NCBI GenBank assembly: GCA_004009845.1
Contig: RMBW01000012.1
Location: 248,001 to 312,000, forward strand
Direction of reading: 5' to 3'
Length of the DNA stretch: 64,000 nt
DNA from: Davidsoniella eucalypti
Taxonomy: Eukaryota > Ascomycota > Sordariomycetes > Microascales > Ceratocystidaceae
Positions 33,442 to 48,000 of this stretch are shown here, piece by piece (the stretch's first letter is position 1; every line of letters starts with the position of its first letter). Under the pieces are notes generated by a model. The model was not told where the DNA came from. It searched no databases and worked only from the letters and a program-made list of their open reading frames with translations. The position numbers were made by a program, and so were the translations under genes.

Positions 33442-35351
33442 TTACATCTGCGGAGGTTCTTCTTCCCGCATGCACGCATTTTCAAGCTGGTTGGTCCACT
33501 TGCCGCTGGTGCCAGAGTGACTGTGCTTGAGATGCTGTCTGAAGTGATCAGCACGGAAGAACTTTTTGCTGCTGTTACACTCGCGAAATTTGTGGGCGGT
33601 CTGGAGATGGCGCACACGCTCTTCCCAGTCTTGATCGCTAGGATCACGGGTGATTCCATCAGGCTTCAGAGGACCACGGCGCTCAAAGTCCTTGCCACAG
33701 TAGCCACACGTATCGTACTTGCCATTGCTGGACTGGTTCTCGTGGAAGGCCTTGTTGAAGTTGTCCAAGGCCTTGCAGCTCCAGCTATGGCGACGAACGT
33801 GAAGACTGTTCTGGTGGCGCTCTGCTTCGTTCTTGTTCTTGAAGCGGTTTCCGCAGAACTGGCATTCATACTGCTTTTCGGCTTCGTGTGCTCTGGTAGG
33901 TGAAATGTTAGTAGGAAGAAGAAAAACTCGAATTTGTGGGTTCGACTTACAGTAGCTCTTCTCTGGTCTCGAACTTCTTGGGCTTCTTGGAGCAGCACTC
34001 GCACATGAAGAAACTAGGAATCTTGTGCGAGTCGCCCTTTAGCTCGGAGATGCGGCGAGGAGAAGCAATGCTACCATTGCGCTGGTGGGTCATCCGGGAC
34101 ATGGAGCCTCGGGGAGACGTGTTCATCGGTGAAGCAGCAGCAGCAGCAGCACTGCCAAAAGGCGGCGTAGACATAGGATCACCCAGAGGTGACATTACAT
34201 TACTGGAGAATCCACTCGCGACACGATCAAATGGGTTAGTGGAAGGAGGCATGGGGGCGCTTCCGTGATGTGGGTGTCCGTGAGAAAGTGTGTTCATGCG
34301 AGCAGTAGGTGACATGTGGTAGGTAGCTTCTCGGCGGCGTGCCATGTCGGATTGTGATGGTGGAGCGGGAACGTGGTGATCGACATCCAAAGGCGAGGAT
34401 GCGCGACGCTTCACGCCGTTACGATCAAACAGATTCAGACGCTGCATGTCATGTTCGTCTACTGGGCTCTCATGGTCGTTGTGGTTGAACATATGATGAG
34501 GATGACGTATGGGGGATGAACGGTCATAATCAGAGCCACTGCGAGAGCGGTAATCAGACTGAGCACCAAAGTTGAAGGGCGCCGTAGCAGACTGTGGTGA
34601 AACGGCCGAACTGCTGTAGGTGCCAGCAGGTGGTGAGTCTAGAGGTGGGCGCCTTAAAGCTAGAGGTACTGAGGAGGAATTGATCGGTGCTAGTTGGGTA
34701 TGACGGCTAGCGGGTAACATGTCACTGTAAGATCGTGAAGTTGAACGAGAAGGCGTAGGGCGAATGTTGCTGTTGAGCTTATCCTTGACGCTGTGAAGAT
34801 AGTCGCCTGTAGATGTGAAGGCGTAATGGTTATGGATACTACCAAATCCACTAGCTAGAGAAGGTAGTGCGCTATATGCCAAAATAGTTACGTTTAGTAT
34901 GTATGACATGATGTTTCTTACGGCTTTCCACGGAGTATATTTACCGGTTAGAGTTCATGCTAGCATAGCCCTCGTCATTGATGGGACTCAGGCTCTCTCG
35001 GCGCTTGTATGGATGGCGAGACTCATAGTACGAGTTGTCCATGCTACCGTAGTTGCTACTGCCAACGGAAGACACTGATGATGCATGGGGCCGAGTGCGT
35101 TCGAAGTAAGAGCGAGATGTGTATGTCTGTTGCTCCATTGGTGACTGTGACTGTGAAGCTGCGAACGGCTCTCTTGGTGGCGGCAATGGTGGTGGCACGT
35201 ATTCTTTTTGTGAATGTGAGTGTGGGATGTTGATAGCAATGGCAGATGGAGCAGGGAAGCCATAGGATACAGCAGACTGCTTGTCATCTATAAGTATAGA
35301 TGGGACGGCATCTCGGCGATGGGGATGAGAATGCATGTTTACGGGATGCAT
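33442..35351 (-). CDS. C2H2 zinc-finger regulator, long disordered N-terminus
   Basis: Three exons, 35351-34945, 34871-33951 and 33892-33442, with introns of 73 and 58 bp; 592 residues from this start. The first 420 residues are Ser/Pro/His-rich and probably disordered. The C-terminal 170 form a zinc-finger block. It starts with C426-x2-C429 pairing with H445. A classical finger C453-x2-C456-x12-H469-x4-H474 follows, then CGYCGKDF ... RHLQTAH, and finally a degenerate ECNSSKKFFRADHFRQHLKHSH. KKFETREEL and AERHQNSLHVRRHSWSC are typical of a conserved ascomycete C2H2 protein whose targets I cannot name. DNA binding and nuclear location are inferred. The frame stays open upstream to 35492 without an ATG, possibly from an acceptor (CTTAG) near 35.49 kb, so a longer N-terminus from another exon is possible. 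Confidence 0.78.
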
Positions 35352-38000
35352 TATGTGACGTTGTATGTGTGGTGTTGATAGATATTTGGTGTATGTTGGT
35401 GTTGGTTTTGTACGGCCAACGATGTTGTTGGCGGGTTGTATCACTGATATAACAGGTGAGGCCGCCTCGTGATAGTTAGCCAAATTAGAGACGACGAGCT
35501 GTTCTAAGCAATGCTACAATACTACAATGACGACTGTCGCCACTTAGTATAACAATGACAGCTGAACAGGGGGTGGACGGGACGGAAACCGGGAGCTTGC
35601 AAAAGAGATATAGAATGGATCATCAGAGGTAAGAGGCAATAGAAGCAGATGTAAGGAGATGTAAGGGAGGGAGGCAGACGCCTGCTAAAATATGCCACAG
35701 GCTAAAAGAGGAGGCCGAGAGGTCGAGAACGTATGTGTTTATAAGTACTGTCAAGCGCAGTAGAAATAAAAAAATAAAAATAAAAGATTAAACAGCTGTG
35801 GTGAGATAAAAGAAGTTGATAAAACAATACTCAGTCACAACTAGCCAAATAGTTATGGAGAGCAATTCCCAGCGGCAAGACAAGGAAGACTAGGGCTGAC
35901 TGATAATGATAGGTGAGCAAGCAAGATTTCCAAAGCCACAAAGGCAGCGGTAACGACCAAGAAAATGATCACTAGCGGCAGCCGAGGGGTGTCTCGAGTT
36001 TGGGTCTATTTTCGGTAGTAATTCTTTGGAGGACGCTCAAAACTCAGCAGTAGCCAAGACTTGTCGAGCGTTGTGCAAGCTGTATGGTACAGTAGAGTGA
36101 GTGCCTTGTACTGTATGTTGAATTGGACAATCGACTCTGCCGTGAGACAGAAAGAACAGGCTGGGCAGAAAAATATTCGGCTGTTGAAGAAAACTGACGG
36201 CGAAAGCGATGCTGACAGTGAGGTTGCAGGCCTTTTTTCACCTCTCTTCTACGGTCGTTGGCGTAGCGATCCGATCGAGAACGGTCGGGACAGGCTGGAC
36301 AAGCCGGATTTCGGCGTCTAGAACTAGTCGAAAAATACAGGAAAATATATATATGACGAGGCAGAAACAAGTCAACAATGGCGATGGCGATGGCAAGCTC
36401 GAGTTGCAACACAAAAGAGACGACGTATCAAATCAAAATAGCAATAATGAGGCCGCACAAAAACAAATTGCGGCAGTAATCGAAAGCGACAGTGAAAACA
36501 GTGGAAACCACTCTACTTTGGGCTGCTTCTGTGTAGGAAACAGAAACTACCTGCTGGCGAGGGCGGCGGAGTCCACCTGTAGTAGTTGCCGGTCACAAAC
36601 GACGAGTCGGTGACGGTGATATAGTAGGGCAATGCAATGGTGGAACGTCGACCTAAGGCGAGGGCCGAATTGAGCCGTACAGTGCAAGGTGCGATGCAGT
36701 CAGGTTGCTACTGGCAGAGTTTGGTGATGTAGACGTACAGCTTCCAACTGCAAGAGCACAGGAATACCAGCAAAAGCAGGCGGCCAGGCCGAAGAAACCG
36801 AGCAAAAGGGAAGCCTGCGGAGGCGATAGAGAGCGGTATATCGGGCTGGTGAAGGGCGCGACAGACGTAGAGCAGTTGTGGAAGGCCTCTATCGGATTTG
36901 CCTCGCTGGAACTGCGGATTGGGAGGGCGTTTGGCTGAGGAAAAAGTAGACGATTGAAGGGTGCGAGTGTTGTATGGGTGGATATGCGATTGTTCATGTA
37001 TGAGCGTAAGACGAGAGCGGAAGGCGAGGACGAAGCGAGACCGTTGCTATATGTATTTGTGTATGTGTGCATGTACGTAGTTGTATGAAGGCTTGCTTGT
37101 ATTGTATGTAGATGGAAAACCTCGTGGTTCTGCTTTCTTGGCTCGCGAGGACGACGACTCGGGTAAGGTTGGTCTGTCTCTCTGATCGACTTGGAGAATA
37201 AGAAGAAGAGCGGTGGTGTCTGTCTAAATGACGGCTCAGTTCGATCAAGATCCAGTCGTCAATGTGGTGAAAGATTGAGAGGAAGAGAAATCAAGTCCCA
37301 GATTACGGCTCTCTGTGCTTTGGTGAGCGGATACATTTGTTTTATTATAAAGTCAAGCTCAAATCAACAGGTAACGAGTGACTAGACCCACGCCCACTCT
37401 CGATTTTACCAGGCCCTTACATGTACATGCTACTAGAACTGACCATGAGGTTACCCGACATAGAAAAGAAAAGACACGCCTCTCTCGATACATAGCACAC
37501 CCCTTGATAGAGCCTAGGGGGGGTGCTCAAGCCTAACGTAACAAAGCAGGGTGTGTAAAGGTGTGTGTCTTTTATTTTATATCATGTTAATGGGGATAAA
37601 TTCAACGCTCTGCGGCCCTAGAAAGCCTAGAAAAGAATGGGCGAGAATGGCACCCTTTCTCCATGTTCAGCCCTTGTTCTTCCTTCTTTCTCTCTGCCTT
37701 CTTCTCTGTCGACTCTTTTTGGGGGATTTGCCTTTTCAGAACGACCTGACCTTGAACTAACTCTACTTCAACACTGCCATAGTAAGTAGTCTGCTGGACA
37801 ACTACGTAGAGTAAAATAAAGCCATACACCATCATTCACTGGCCAGCATCGTTGCACGGCAGGCTTTTTGCTTGCCTTGATGCTAGCTTTGTTTGACAGC
37901 CACAACCTCGACTTATGGCCTGTGACAAAACGCAGTGTGAGTTGCAGAGAGAATATATACGTAGATACAGAAATGGTCACAATGGCCTAGTATGTACCTA
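35352..38000. other. Upstream region and probable long leader of the zinc-finger gene
   Basis: Directly upstream of the minus-strand C2H2 gene. An A/C-rich leader lies next to the start codon, and a GC-richer block sits at about 36.2-37.1 kb. Open frames here (36209-36613 plus; 36044-36412 and 36653-37072 minus) overlap on both strands and show no domain, so they are more likely leader or promoter DNA. An undetected first exon could lie here. Confidence 0.45.
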
Positions 38001-41000
38001 TATACATGTACATGTACATAAATAGACGATAATAAGCTATTGGGTCTTATGGCCAACCTGATTATCGTCAGCTGCATACAGCACACTATCATACTATAGA
38101 GTTCCCGTCCCGCCGTTCTTCCTCTGTCTACCTTTCACCATCTAGTGTAGCAGCAACGACGGTCTTTCGATCTCTCTCTCTCTGTCTCTCTCTCTCCTCC
38201 CTCTATCTCTTTGCTTCATCTAGCTTAACCGGTCAGTTCATTACTGGCTCTGTCAGAACACGGGAAATGCCAAGTCAGCAAAGTGCACCGATCAGGGAGC
38301 AAGCTTGCCTTGTGCTGTGGTCTTTGTTCACTTGTTACGGCACGATCCAGAAGGCAGTCCAGGCCCAAACAATCAATAGTTGGGCCAGAATACAATCGTA
38401 TTCTCATTTCATCCAACTCATTCATTTCGTTAGCCTACCTGTACTTCTTAGCCTAGCCCTAACCTAAGCTGCCATTGCCATGCTTTCAGAGGTCTTCCAT
38501 TTCAATCTCGCTTTTCGCCGGCGCTCAAAGCTTCCGAGACAGACAGTTCTCTCTTTCTTTTTTCTTTTCTGTTTTGCTCGCTGGGCTTAGCTGTGTATAT
38601 CCTAACAGCCATTAGTGCATGACAATGAGACGATCGCCCAGGAAATCATGAATTGACTCGAGGCTTCCACAGTCATCCAGCCGGTTAATCGCAACCGCCT
38701 CAACCACGCCATTTTCAAGCTGCCAACTGGCTGGCATTGTTTCCTAAGCATCCCCGTAAAGGACCAATTCTTTACAAATATAGGGCGTCAAGCAGAAGTC
38801 CTCGTTCAAGGTTGACAAACAGGTCTCCCGTCCCATTTTATCCAGTGCCCCAAGTCTTTGCCTTCGTCCTTATTCCCACAGCTAGACCAGGGAAGAAAAT
38901 AGATGTTGCAATTATCAAAGGACCTGAACCATGAACACTTCTGCATAGTTAATGCAGAAGTAAGTTTCTTGATTGGCAAGTTGGGTGGCCTTTCCGTCTG
39001 TTTCAACAAGCACGGCCTTGTCAGGCGCAGCAACGCTATAATGCTCGCCTTTCCCTATATTTTCTGAACCAAACATTGGCCACAAGGCCCTTTTAAGGCT
39101 AATAGTGCGATATCACCATTGCTTAAACGAAGCCTCAGGTGCAAGGCAGTAGGGTGGGCTATACCTATACCCGAGAAGTCGATAAATTGCCAGCTGCTGA
39201 ACCAGTCCTCCCCCAAAAACCACTGCCAGAGACCGGAGATCACGATAGTCTCGCCCTTTAGGATGCTAAAGTACTTGTAACTGCAAAAGAAAAGGGTTGG
39301 AGGGAGCAAAGTGACTATGCTAGTTTGCTAGTAAATGGACTCTCTGTTCTCAACTTGCTTGTTTATCTGCCCATCTCTGCATTGACTTTCTTGAATACTT
39401 TTTTTTTTTTTTTTCCTTCTCGCTTCGCAGACTCGGCTCAGTCCCGGATAATTGGAAAATCCCAGGGCTTCATTTTTGCTGCTCAGTTTGCTTGCCCTAG
39501 AGCTCCTCCAGGGCTACCAATTAGTTTGTTAGCCACAGAGTTTGGTATGAATTATTCTACTACTGTTCACATTGTTAGCAAAACTCCTACAAGCAAAACC
39601 ACGAGTGAAACAATAAATACTCTTTTTTTAAACAAAGGCGGAGAAACCTCAGATATGCCTGCCGTCCTTGTCTACAACCCGTATATGTTAATTCTCTTTT
39701 TATGTATTTTTTTTGGCTCTTCTCTCTATTTTTGCCCGTGCTCCCTTGATGCCAGGAGGGGAGGGCAGCTCTGCTTGCAGGCCGAGAAACGACAGGTGAC
39801 GTCGATACGAGTCGAACGTCAGGGAGAAAACGGCAGGCCAAGCATGCGTAACCATAGTCCGTAGTCCATAGCTGGCCAGTACACACGAAGTACACACACA
39901 CACACACACAAGTATAGACAGAAAGAAGGTATATTGTAAAAGAAAATGAAGATGAAAAAAGGCCTTGGTCCAGCACGATTGGTCTCGCGTAAAGGGAAGG
40001 ACATAGGTGAGGACTGTTTTGGCCCATGTTTAAGCTCTTGGCCAAGTGAACTGCTTGTTTGACTAGCCGGTAGCCTTGTTCGTCTGAAGTGGCAACTGTA
40101 GAGTCAAATGAATGAGTCGGTGAGCATTCCTTATCAAATCCGAACAAAAAGACAGTAGTCAATGTGCCTCTGGAGATTCGGGACTCGAGGGCATGTTATT
40201 CTGCTGTGCCGAGCAATGTTGTCTAAGGACAAAGACACTCTAGACCTCGAAGGGCCAATTGGAAGTCGATCCGAGTAAAAGCCTCCCTCTCAAAGGCTCG
40301 AAGCTAGAGATCCGACATGAAGAAATAGGGTAGAAAGGCGAGTATAGCTTGATAATTCCAAATATCATAATATGGCACGACATGAACTGTACGAGGACAT
40401 TGTTTGAGTTCTTTGGTTGGTGTTGTTTAGTTCATCTGCTGTTCTGTTTGTTTCGTTTCACCTAGAGAAGAAAACAGGGCAGCAAATAGCAAATTTGATG
40501 CCAGAGGCTTCGCTCTGCTGCCTCCATATTCGAGCACTCTCGATCACGGAGGGGCCATGTTCGCTCGTTTTTAGTCTGGTGCGATGAAGCGTATTTCAAG
40601 CCATGGCAGATACACAGTAGAATGTCGTCGTTTTGCTGTCACCGCGTCACAGCAAGAGTAAGCCTGCATGAACAAAGGTGCGTATTTTCCCTTCTCTCTG
40701 CTATTCACCTACATCGATACACGTAGGGGAGGGTGGTCACAAAAGCCCAGCCTGGCCTGGTCCAGGCTGTCTTTGCTTTATAGGGCTGGCTTAGTTCTGG
40801 CCATCGACTGTCGATTTCAAGAACATATTCAGCTACTAATAACAATGAACTTTTATAGCGGGAGGACAATGGGCTTGTCGGACAACGACCGCTAGAAATA
40901 GATAAATAACCATCTTCGACTGACATTCTTCACGTACCAAGTTATCCTTTTTTTTCCCATCTTTTTGCAGTTCGAGCTTAAATACGACCCTTTCCTCTTC

Positions 41001-44000
41001 GTAAGCTAAAGAGTATTTATTGGGGTTCTCCAAATCCGGCTCCATTAAGCACAAAAAAAACAATAGAATCTACTTCGCCGACCTTAGTTCGTCTTAGTCA
41101 TGCCGATCTAAACCCTAAGTGGAACGCTAACCCCACGCTGCGTTAGTCTGTTTTCTACAGAGCTCCATAAAGCATTGTCATCTGGCACTCTATTTCACAC
41201 AATTTCACAGCCTTAATTTCCCATGTGATGTGAATTGACAGGTTTGTGATAGTAATTTAGGGTCTTTTCTAGGTTGCCTTTTTTTTCTTTTTTTCTTCTT
41301 TTCTTCTTTTCTTTTTCATAATTCTCAAAATTAACGTCACACTAAAACCTCCCCTCAGTAGCATGATTTCTCCCACATATCCTTTCTCTTGAACTTTGAA
41401 GGTCTCTGAGATTTCCTTGGCCTGTCGTTTCCCCCTCTTTCTAGGATATGGTCTCGTCTTGGCGTTGATTACTTATTGGCCATGACAGCGTTGCTTTCGG
41501 CCTCGGACCTTTTGCGGGATGGGAAATCGACATTGAATAGACAAGAGCATATATCATCATATGTGCCAAAGCCGTACATCAAATCTCACTGAGATATTCA
41601 TCCTGGGCTACTGCCCAAGCAAGTACGATTTCGACTACGAGAGCCATATCTACAACTAGCCATATGCATCAATAGTTTGCTTTGATTCATGTCATACACT
41701 GCATCGGGCAACCGTAGATAGCACTTATCATTTTGCCTTGGCTTATGACCGGCGACATCGAATCCTAGTGCAAGCTACAAATTCCCATGCTGCTGTGATA
41801 TCACGCAATCACAGCCAGCCGATGCATTCCCACAGCACGCCGTGTCTTGAGTGTTTTCCTATAATATGTAGGTATGACTATATATATAATAGTATGCAAC
41901 TGTGTCTAGTGATGTGGGCATCAGGAACGCCAAGTTGATGCATCTGTTGCCGTGCTTGGAGACGACGGCATTAAGAAACAGCATAAGATCAAGCTTGGGT
42001 ACAAGGACGCACACGCTGGATTACATGCCGTGATACGGCGCATAGTTACAGCAGCCTGGCACAAAGGCTGTGAATTGTGTAAACGTACACTAGTCAAAAT
42101 AATGGTATGTTATATTGCTCTAGGGAGAATAAGAGGCGGGTTTTGAGCTTCTCTAGCTTTTATCTGTTTTACTCGACTCTCTTTCTAGGGATCCATCGAC
42201 ACAATTACAGATACAACATGTCGTACCTCCAGTTTATTATCGTGCATTAAAAGTAAGCAGTAAATACATGCACATGCTCCCTCTGCGTCACATTGGGCTC
42301 TCGATTCCGACCCGTCTTTCGCCCATGTCCTCCTCATCCATCCCCATCCTGTCTACTAGTGTGCGTTGCAGGAGACACTGCGGTAGTTACGAGAGCACTA
42401 CAGTCCCATCAGCTGTGGCCGGTCATGGCCGTAGTCGTACTTACATTTTAGTTAAACGTTGTCCAAGAAACTCATGGCCAGACCTGGTCCTATAGACGAA
42501 ACAGGGCAGAGCGGATTTAGGAAGCCCCTCCCCCCCCTCTCCATAGGGCAACAGCACCACGAAAGGATAAAGCTAGAGGCTAGGGCAAGCATATGTAGGT
42601 AAGAATAAACAAGTGCAAGACAACATCAATAACAACGTCGAGGAAGGCGTCTACTGTGCTACTATATATGTGTTTGCTTCAAATAAAAGCCCGTCTCTTC
42701 AAGCATGTCGTGGCACATGGTGTATTTTGGACACATACGGATCGTATTCGTCAATACTAGCCACCAACTATCCATTATATATTAAGAGTCCGGTATCGTT
42801 TCGAGTGAAGGGAGATTATATATTGTAGAGATCGATAGGCTGTTTTTAAGGCTCCCTTTAGTAGTAGATGATATTTAGGGTTGATTAAGATCTATGCCAA
42901 AGTGCCAAGGTCCTTTCAGTCAGTTATTTTTTTCTTCCTTTTCTTCTTCTTTTTTTTCTTTCTGTTTCCTTGGCCCTGTTTCTTAATTCCGTAGTGTTTC
43001 TACAATAGTAGTAAAGGATACATCGAATCAAGCGCACACATGGTTACAGCAAAACCGGACAGACCCTCCTGAATCTTAACGGACCCTTGACATCAATACG
43101 CATGACAAAGACCCTAGTCACATACATTGCAACATTCTAGCTAACCGTAGAGTGCTACATACATACTTAAAGAAAGGCACAAGTATGTATGTACATACAC
43201 ACATTAGAGTAGAGACGAGGAAATGTTAGCACAATCTAGTTCCTTTTCCGTTTTGCTGATATAAGACCCCTCGTTAGCGTTATCTTTCTGGGTATCCCGT
43301 TCTCCAACAGACGTAACCGAATCGGCAGGAAATAAATCCAGTTTTTTCTTTTACGGATAGACCAAAACCTACCATTAGTATGTCTGTAACCATTTGTTGC
43401 TGCCGTGTGTGTTTTTTTTTCTCGCCCTTCCTTTCGATCATTCGGTGCCGTTGTTATTATATGTTTCCCGTGTTTGCATTCCGTACGGCAGCAGAAATAC
43501 AGCAAATAACGTAGTGCCACTGCTGTTAATGCCAGCAAGGGCACTTTCCAAGTCAGTGGTTATACACAAGAATATATCACAAATTTAACTAGCCAGTCAG
43601 CCAGCTATAACTATAAGGGTACAGTTATATCATTTAGCCTTGGCCCATTAAGTTGCCGTGGTATTTGCTATCGAATCCCCCTCCTTCCTCCTTGGAAGGA
43701 GATCAGAAAAAAAAAGAAGAAAAAAAGACGCTACTTTGGAGGCGAATATGGGGCGCTGACGGGCAGAACTGACGCCTTGGGGCGGAGTGAATGCCGGTTA
43801 CATCGATAGCTGGCTTAGTATCAGAGCCTGGTGAGGGAAGAATAAAGAAAAGAAAGGGTCGTCCGGGATTTGATCTGCAAGGTAAGGCAAGGTAAGGCCG
43901 TACTAGCCCATTCGCTGGTACACTCAACCAGACCATCATTGTCTAGTCATAGTAGGATTGAGAAAGAAAAGTGAGAAGAAGAACGAAACAACATGGACAG

Positions 44001-45000
44001 ACATATGATCTACGCTCTACGTTTTCGTCCGTAAGACGACAAGATGTATCTGTATGCACAGTAGGTTTTCTCTGCCCATGGATATATCTTAAACCTAGGG
44101 TTATCAAATTTTTTAATATTTTCTGTTGCAGATTCAGATCACACAACTGCTGCAAATGGCTAGGGAGGAAGAGGGGGAGGGGGCCATTCAGATATCAGCC
44201 TATCTGCTTAGCTTATTATCAAACTCTTATTGGCTTGGAGTGTACTATAGTTTTGAAAATAGCTTCTTGGAAGCATAACAGCATGAATATTCGCGTAACC
44301 AGGCTGTGGTCGTGATTTTTCATAGTAGGCGAAGTGATAGTTAGTACTATATGTACATGTACATACTTGATATTATATCAAAGCAGAGCAGAGGAACAAA
44401 ACAAGAGGAAAGAAGAACAATGATATAATATATCCAACTGTGCATTAAGCTTGGACATTGTAGGCTACGTTCCGGAGGGTCATGGCACCATGCAGGGCCA
44501 GGTTCTTTGACTGGATTTGTTTACTGGATTCAACTGGATCAGCTGAGATTTGTTCGTTTTGGGTGTTATGTTATTCCAATAACTTACTACACGTATTGAA
44601 GCTCGATGTTGGCGTTCAAATATGGACATGAGCTAGATTTTGGGCATTGAGCCAGCCTATTTCTGCTGTTAGAGCCAATGACAATGAACTACTAGCTAGC
44701 ATTGTTTCGATTTAGCTTACCAAACGAAAGGGACTTGAAACTCGGTTAAACCGCCCTAACTTAATAGAAGAGAGCCAGAGGCATCATTCGGCGACGCATG
44801 TTATTAGACTCAGATCAGAAGCTAGAAATGAAGATATCAAGAAAAGAAACGTTGAAATACTCTCTCCGTACGCACCACAGAAGATCGCCTGACCCGATAT
44901 TCGGTGTTGTCTTGATTTAGCAAACTACATCACTACAGCCACAGCATATCTGTACTCATCCATCAGAGCAAGATGGGTGTCGTATAAAGATACAAACTAG
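38001..45000. other. Gene desert, first part
   Basis: No convincing gene. Simple sequence includes (CT)n at about 38170-38205, (AC)n at 39892-39911 and T-rich tracts at 41281-41320 and about 42927-42965. A 13-bp perfect hairpin lies at 43156-43193, and TATCTGTA-type sites occur at 42206, 44047 and 44947. The two longest open frames, 39325-39864 (+) and 39587-40162 (-), overlap on opposite strands, run through homopolymers and the (AC)n tract, and are rejected. Confidence 0.5.
43156..43193. repeat. 13-bp perfect inverted repeat with 12-nt loop
   Basis: Arms TACATACATACTT (43156-43168) and AAGTATGTATGTA (43181-43193). The arms are themselves TACA-type simple sequence, which lowers the significance. 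Confidence 0.6.
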
Positions 45001-48000
45001 CGAAATATCAGAAGATAAAATAAGACAACCCCTCCTCGGCCCCCCTTTGGAACAACGCCCAAAATGTCAGGCGACTGTAGGGCCAAGGTCGTCCCCCTCC
45101 GAGCAGCATCGTAGCAACTGCAGGCTGATGTAATTCCATGGCACATTGCAACCGTCTTGATGGTGGATCTTTTTATGTCCTGTTTTACAGATACACTTGG
45201 ATCCTAGGCATACGAGGTGTTGAAATAGACAGCTACGAGCTTTCTTTTGTTTTGTTTTCTTTTTTTTCTTCAATTCGCTGTTCTTTCGGTCGATTCACGG
45301 CAAGGAAGTCGAACTAGGCTCTATTGTATCTCATAAGTCTCTTGACACTACTAGAGGGAGACTAGACATTGAGGCGAGAGGGAAAACACAGTAAAGGGGT
45401 CTCTGGACGGGCTGAAGATCAGAGACATGACGGGCTACAAAAAAAAAAAGAGGTAAGTGAGATCCAACTGCAAAATCACGCCGATACGTCTTGCGTTTGG
45501 TGTTGAAGCGGCCGGGCGAGCGATTGTCTGTTCGACATGTGCTCTTGATCACACACGATGTAAGATATTGACATAATACATACCTGGCTATATAATGCCT
45601 GAATCAACTGGCTATTGGTACACCAATCTTCTGGCCTATTTGGCCCAAACAGGGCGTCATTATCATTACGGGCTGGATATGTTGAGGCCGGCACGGCTCG
45701 GCACTAGAATTTGAAGCAGGCACAGATGCGAGCGGACGAGAATCACGAGCCTCACATGTGTACGTACATTCAGTGGGGGGAATATTTCTATTCATCATGT
45801 TTCTGGTACAATGGTAGGCTATGTCGAGGCCAGGCCATACGACGATGGACTCAGAAGTCACTGATACATATGTGCTTTGCCAACATTCGATTCCGGGTTC
45901 TCTGGCAGAAAGACACGCTGTCCGGTGGAAGAGAGAAGAAATAGCGCAAATGAGAAGAGGGAAGCGAGTTTTCAATCCATTTACTACAATAACATGTACT
46001 CGTGCAACGCCCCACAATATTCCATCAATAGAACACTGTAGGGCGTTCGAGCAGCTTTTATTCGTTTCTCGGCTGATCAAGTTGTGGGCGCTGATTTATG
46101 CTGGGCCAGGCTACAAGTGTGAAAAAATCGATTGTCTTTATTCTTCTACAAAGACACAGTGAATTTGAGATGGTTTGTAAAAAAAAAAATTGTAATTTGG
46201 TCATGCTTTATACTAGTAAGGGGAAAGTGTGGTGTGGCCGTTATAGGGCTGAAAGAAATACCTACAACACACATTATGCGCCTTTCTTTTTCTAACCTTA
46301 AAAAACGTAGGGCTAAATAATGAATAAGAGCACTAGGGGCATTTTGGCTAACCCTAACGCAACCCCGTAAAAAGGGTATCGAATGGTAATCGTGCATTTG
46401 CTCAAATAAACTGGTCACTTTTTTGGATCTGGCATGGATAGATCAAAGACATTTGCATTTTTTCCTTTGGACTTTTCAATGAAAATAAATAAATAAAACA
46501 GCCTAAAGCCTAGTTAGTAATCTAGAACTGAAAGGTACCATAAAAGCACGAAAAGGAAGGCCCAAAATTGCCTTGTCAAGTGATATCCTTTTTATAACAG
46601 GTCAGAAACAACTTCCCCCTTCTATTTGCGTGCATCCCTTCATCCACCTCATGATAACAGTTGATGACTATCTTGGCGTCGTTTTTTGTACTGTTTTACT
46701 GTAACGGCCGAATAGCTAGACGGGTGATTTCTGCCTCTGGTCAGATGTAGACGAAGTGCATATGCGGAAAACTTGCATGTACAGATATATGTATGTATGT
46801 TGCTATTACTACCAAAGATGTTGCTATACAGGACAGTAAACACTACCCTACTTCGATCCATCGGCATGTAACTAGCCCAGCTAGGCCAGTTTTCCACCGG
46901 CTATTGGATAGCTGATGCTGATTATATATGGATAAACGGATATATAACTACACGGAAATATCACTGTGGGTTTGTAATCTGTGATCAGGCCGCCAAAATT
47001 GTACTGTGTATGTATACGTTGACAAAAGAGAGGTATCAGAGAACTTGGTTAAGGAAAAAAGAATGGCGTATCTAGCTGTAATATGGGCATGATTCATCTG
47101 GGGTTTTCTTCCGATATTTTGTTTCGATTCGTGATGCACAGCCCCCCTCACATACAAACACTAACGTATTAGAGTGACGCATATATGTATTTAGTGAAAG
47201 AGAGTACATCTCGCGTGCTTGTATATATATATATATAGACTTATATGTATCTGTATGTACATTGCTACGTATAGCGATACCGAGGCGAGCGGTAGAGACG
47301 TTGCATTGCGAACCAAGAGAGTTGCGCTGCTTTCAAAAGAGCATGTGGCTTAGGATTAATGAGTTGCTTTATAAACATCGTGGGGTCTGTTTTGTTTTTT
47401 TTCTCACTTGTTTTGTCTTGCTGGGAGTTCCATGGCAAGCTGACCGAAACAGGGTCATGTATGGCACAGCAAAAGGGAAACATTCTAGGTAGAAAAAATA
47501 TAATATATAAAGGAGCTGTATATACATGCTAAAAGTAGTATGTAATATGTAGTCTGGAGGGTGTAGTTAGAGAAAGGAAGTCTTGAGTATACAATCAAGC
47601 ACACCTGATAGATTATTGTTCCCCAGTACCTCGATACTTTGGAAAATGCATCTGTATACCGGCGAGAATGATACGCTGTGTTATCAATATAGGCTCCCAA
47701 GTCACCGACTTGAATGGTGGCCAAACAGACCCCCTCTTTCTATCGGCCGTGTACGTTCCTGTTCTGCCCCCCCTTCTTGTCTATGACTTATATTCGGTCT
47801 CTACGGCTGTACAGTCTATTTGCCATCCACGGACCCCTCGGCGTTGAAGATATATAGGTACGATTGTGTCGATAATGCACTTTGGATACAGTGGGTGCGG
47901 GCGTGACTAGTAGATTGTTTAGCTTCAGTGGAGCCTGTACCTTTCATGGGCTTAATTTTGCGAGTAAACACCGTGGGCCGTTTTTTATTATTATTTAACT

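Noticed and set aside
33421..33903. 160-codon plus-strand frame
   Set aside because: Antisense shadow of the zinc-finger exon, whose Cys/His motifs and splice sites are on the minus strand.
36653..37072. 139-codon minus-strand frame upstream of the zinc-finger gene
   Set aside because: Located in a GC-richer leader or promoter block, and other open frames overlap on both strands; kept only as part of the upstream region.
39325..40162. Two long overlapping open frames, 179 codons plus and 191 codons minus
   Set aside because: They overlap on opposite strands, pass through T-rich and (AC)n simple sequence, give hydrophobic homopolymeric peptides and show no domain or splice structure.
45604..46080. 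158-codon minus-strand frame in the desert
   Set aside because: Overlaps open frames on the plus strand; the peptide has no recognisable domain, signal or repeat.
46346..46357. Telomere-like AACCCTAAC
   Set aside because: Less than two repeat units; similar short pieces occur elsewhere by chance, with no array.
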